DNA from: JBGAMH01 sp044222045
GTDB taxonomy: Bacteria > Eisenbacteria > RBG-16-71-46
Assembly: GCA_044222045.1 (NCBI GenBank)
Contig: JBGAOB010000120.1
Coordinates: forward strand, 1-12,687
DNA: 12,687 nucleotides
Reading direction: 5' to 3'
Made by a program: the position numbers and the translations under genes. Under the pieces are notes generated by a model. The model was given only the letters and a program-made list of their open reading frames with translations. It did no database searches and was not told where the DNA came from. Of this stretch, positions 12,400 through 12,687 are shown one piece after another; within the stretch, counting starts at the first letter, position 1, and every line of letters starts with the position of its first letter.

Positions 12400-12687
12400 G
12401 TGAAAGCGCGCGTCCGCCTTCGTCGGATCGAGCCGATCGTGCGCCGTGCCCTGCGCGCGAAGGGCTTCGCGGCGCCCGGCGCCACGCTGCTCGTGGCGGT
12501 GAGTGGGGGCGCGGACTCGGTGGCGCTGCTCGTGGCGTTGCACGCGCTCGCGCACGAACACGGCCTGTCGCTGCACGCCGCGCACCTGCACCACGGCCTG
12601 CGCGGACGCGACGCCGACCTCGACCGCGAGCACGTGCGCGCGCTGTGCTCCGCGCTCGGCGTGCCGCTGACCGACGCGCGCATCGCG
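12400..12687 (+). CDS. tilS: tRNA(Ile)-lysidine synthase, N-terminal 96 residues (cut by window end)
   Basis: The frame runs open from GTG 12400 to the last base. The product begins with a basic helix and then the N-type ATP-pyrophosphatase P-loop AVSGGADSVALL (residues 33-44), followed by LHAAHLHHGLRGRDAD (58-73) and LCSALGVPL (82-90), the classic TilS order. TilS uses ATP and lysine to convert C34 of the CAU anticodon of tRNA-Ile2 into lysidine, which changes both charging (Met to Ile) and decoding (AUG to AUA); it is essential in most bacteria. TtcA-type enzymes share the P-loop, but the HHGLRG segment and N-terminal position favour TilS. GGAGGT at 12391-12396 precedes the GTG start. The C-terminal tRNA-binding domains are outside the window. 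Confidence 0.92.
   Translation, partial: MKARVRLRRIEPIVRRALRAKGFAAPGATLLVAVSGGADSVALLVALHALAHEHGLSLHAAHLHHGLRGRDADLDREHVRALCSALGVPLTDARIA

Overview
The window is about 12.7 kb of very GC-rich (roughly 70% or more by eye) bacterial chromosome. It carries no mobile element, CRISPR array or phage gene. An OmpA-family outer-membrane protein with thrombospondin type 3 repeats points to a diderm. A Bacteroidota-type protein usually annotated 'asparagine synthetase B', sitting beside a DUF4175-like coiled-coil protein, points to a high-GC lineage of the FCB group (for example Eisenbacteria or Gemmatimonadota). This placement is inference from gene content, not a phylogeny.

Layout: (1) 1-6466, plus strand: a tightly packed cluster of a DUF4175-like protein (5' end outside the window), an exported TPR protein, a membrane-anchored protein of the misnamed 'asparagine synthetase B' family, and a BCP/PrxQ-type peroxiredoxin. 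The first two junctions overlap (GTGA, TGATG) and the last gap is 15 nt, so this looks like one transcript. A perfect 12-bp inverted repeat at 6552-6588 lies between the convergent units. (2) 6605-8083, minus strand: an OmpA-type porin-like protein with a signal peptide, a predicted beta-barrel, five exact 30-residue calcium-binding repeats and a peptidoglycan-binding domain. A promoter candidate and a leader hairpin lie upstream. (3) 8333-12095, plus strand: a YfiT/DinB-type putative metal hydrolase overlapping folP (dihydropteroate synthase), then cdaA (diadenylate cyclase) with a start that looks leaderless, then a TM0106-type two-domain nuclease. (4) 12092-12687: a well-formed promoter inside the nuclease stop codon, a tRNA with anticodon CAU, a strong hairpin, and the first 96 codons of tilS, cut by the window end.

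Regions 3 and 4 are housekeeping: folate synthesis, c-di-AMP signalling and tRNA maturation. folP, cdaA and tilS are near each other in many bacteria, commonly tilS-ftsH-folP-cdaA-ybbR-glmM in Firmicutes; here the order is rearranged and ftsH, ybbR and glmM are not seen. Region 1 is the least understood: an envelope cluster of unknown function containing a predicted GATase1/ThuA-like protein with a candidate Cys nucleophile. The most interesting points are that protein and its odd N-terminus, a CAU tRNA directly before the enzyme that modifies one class of CAU tRNA, the nuclease with an apparently dead RecB site but intact RNase H-like site, and the peroxiredoxin lacking the usual catalytic Thr.
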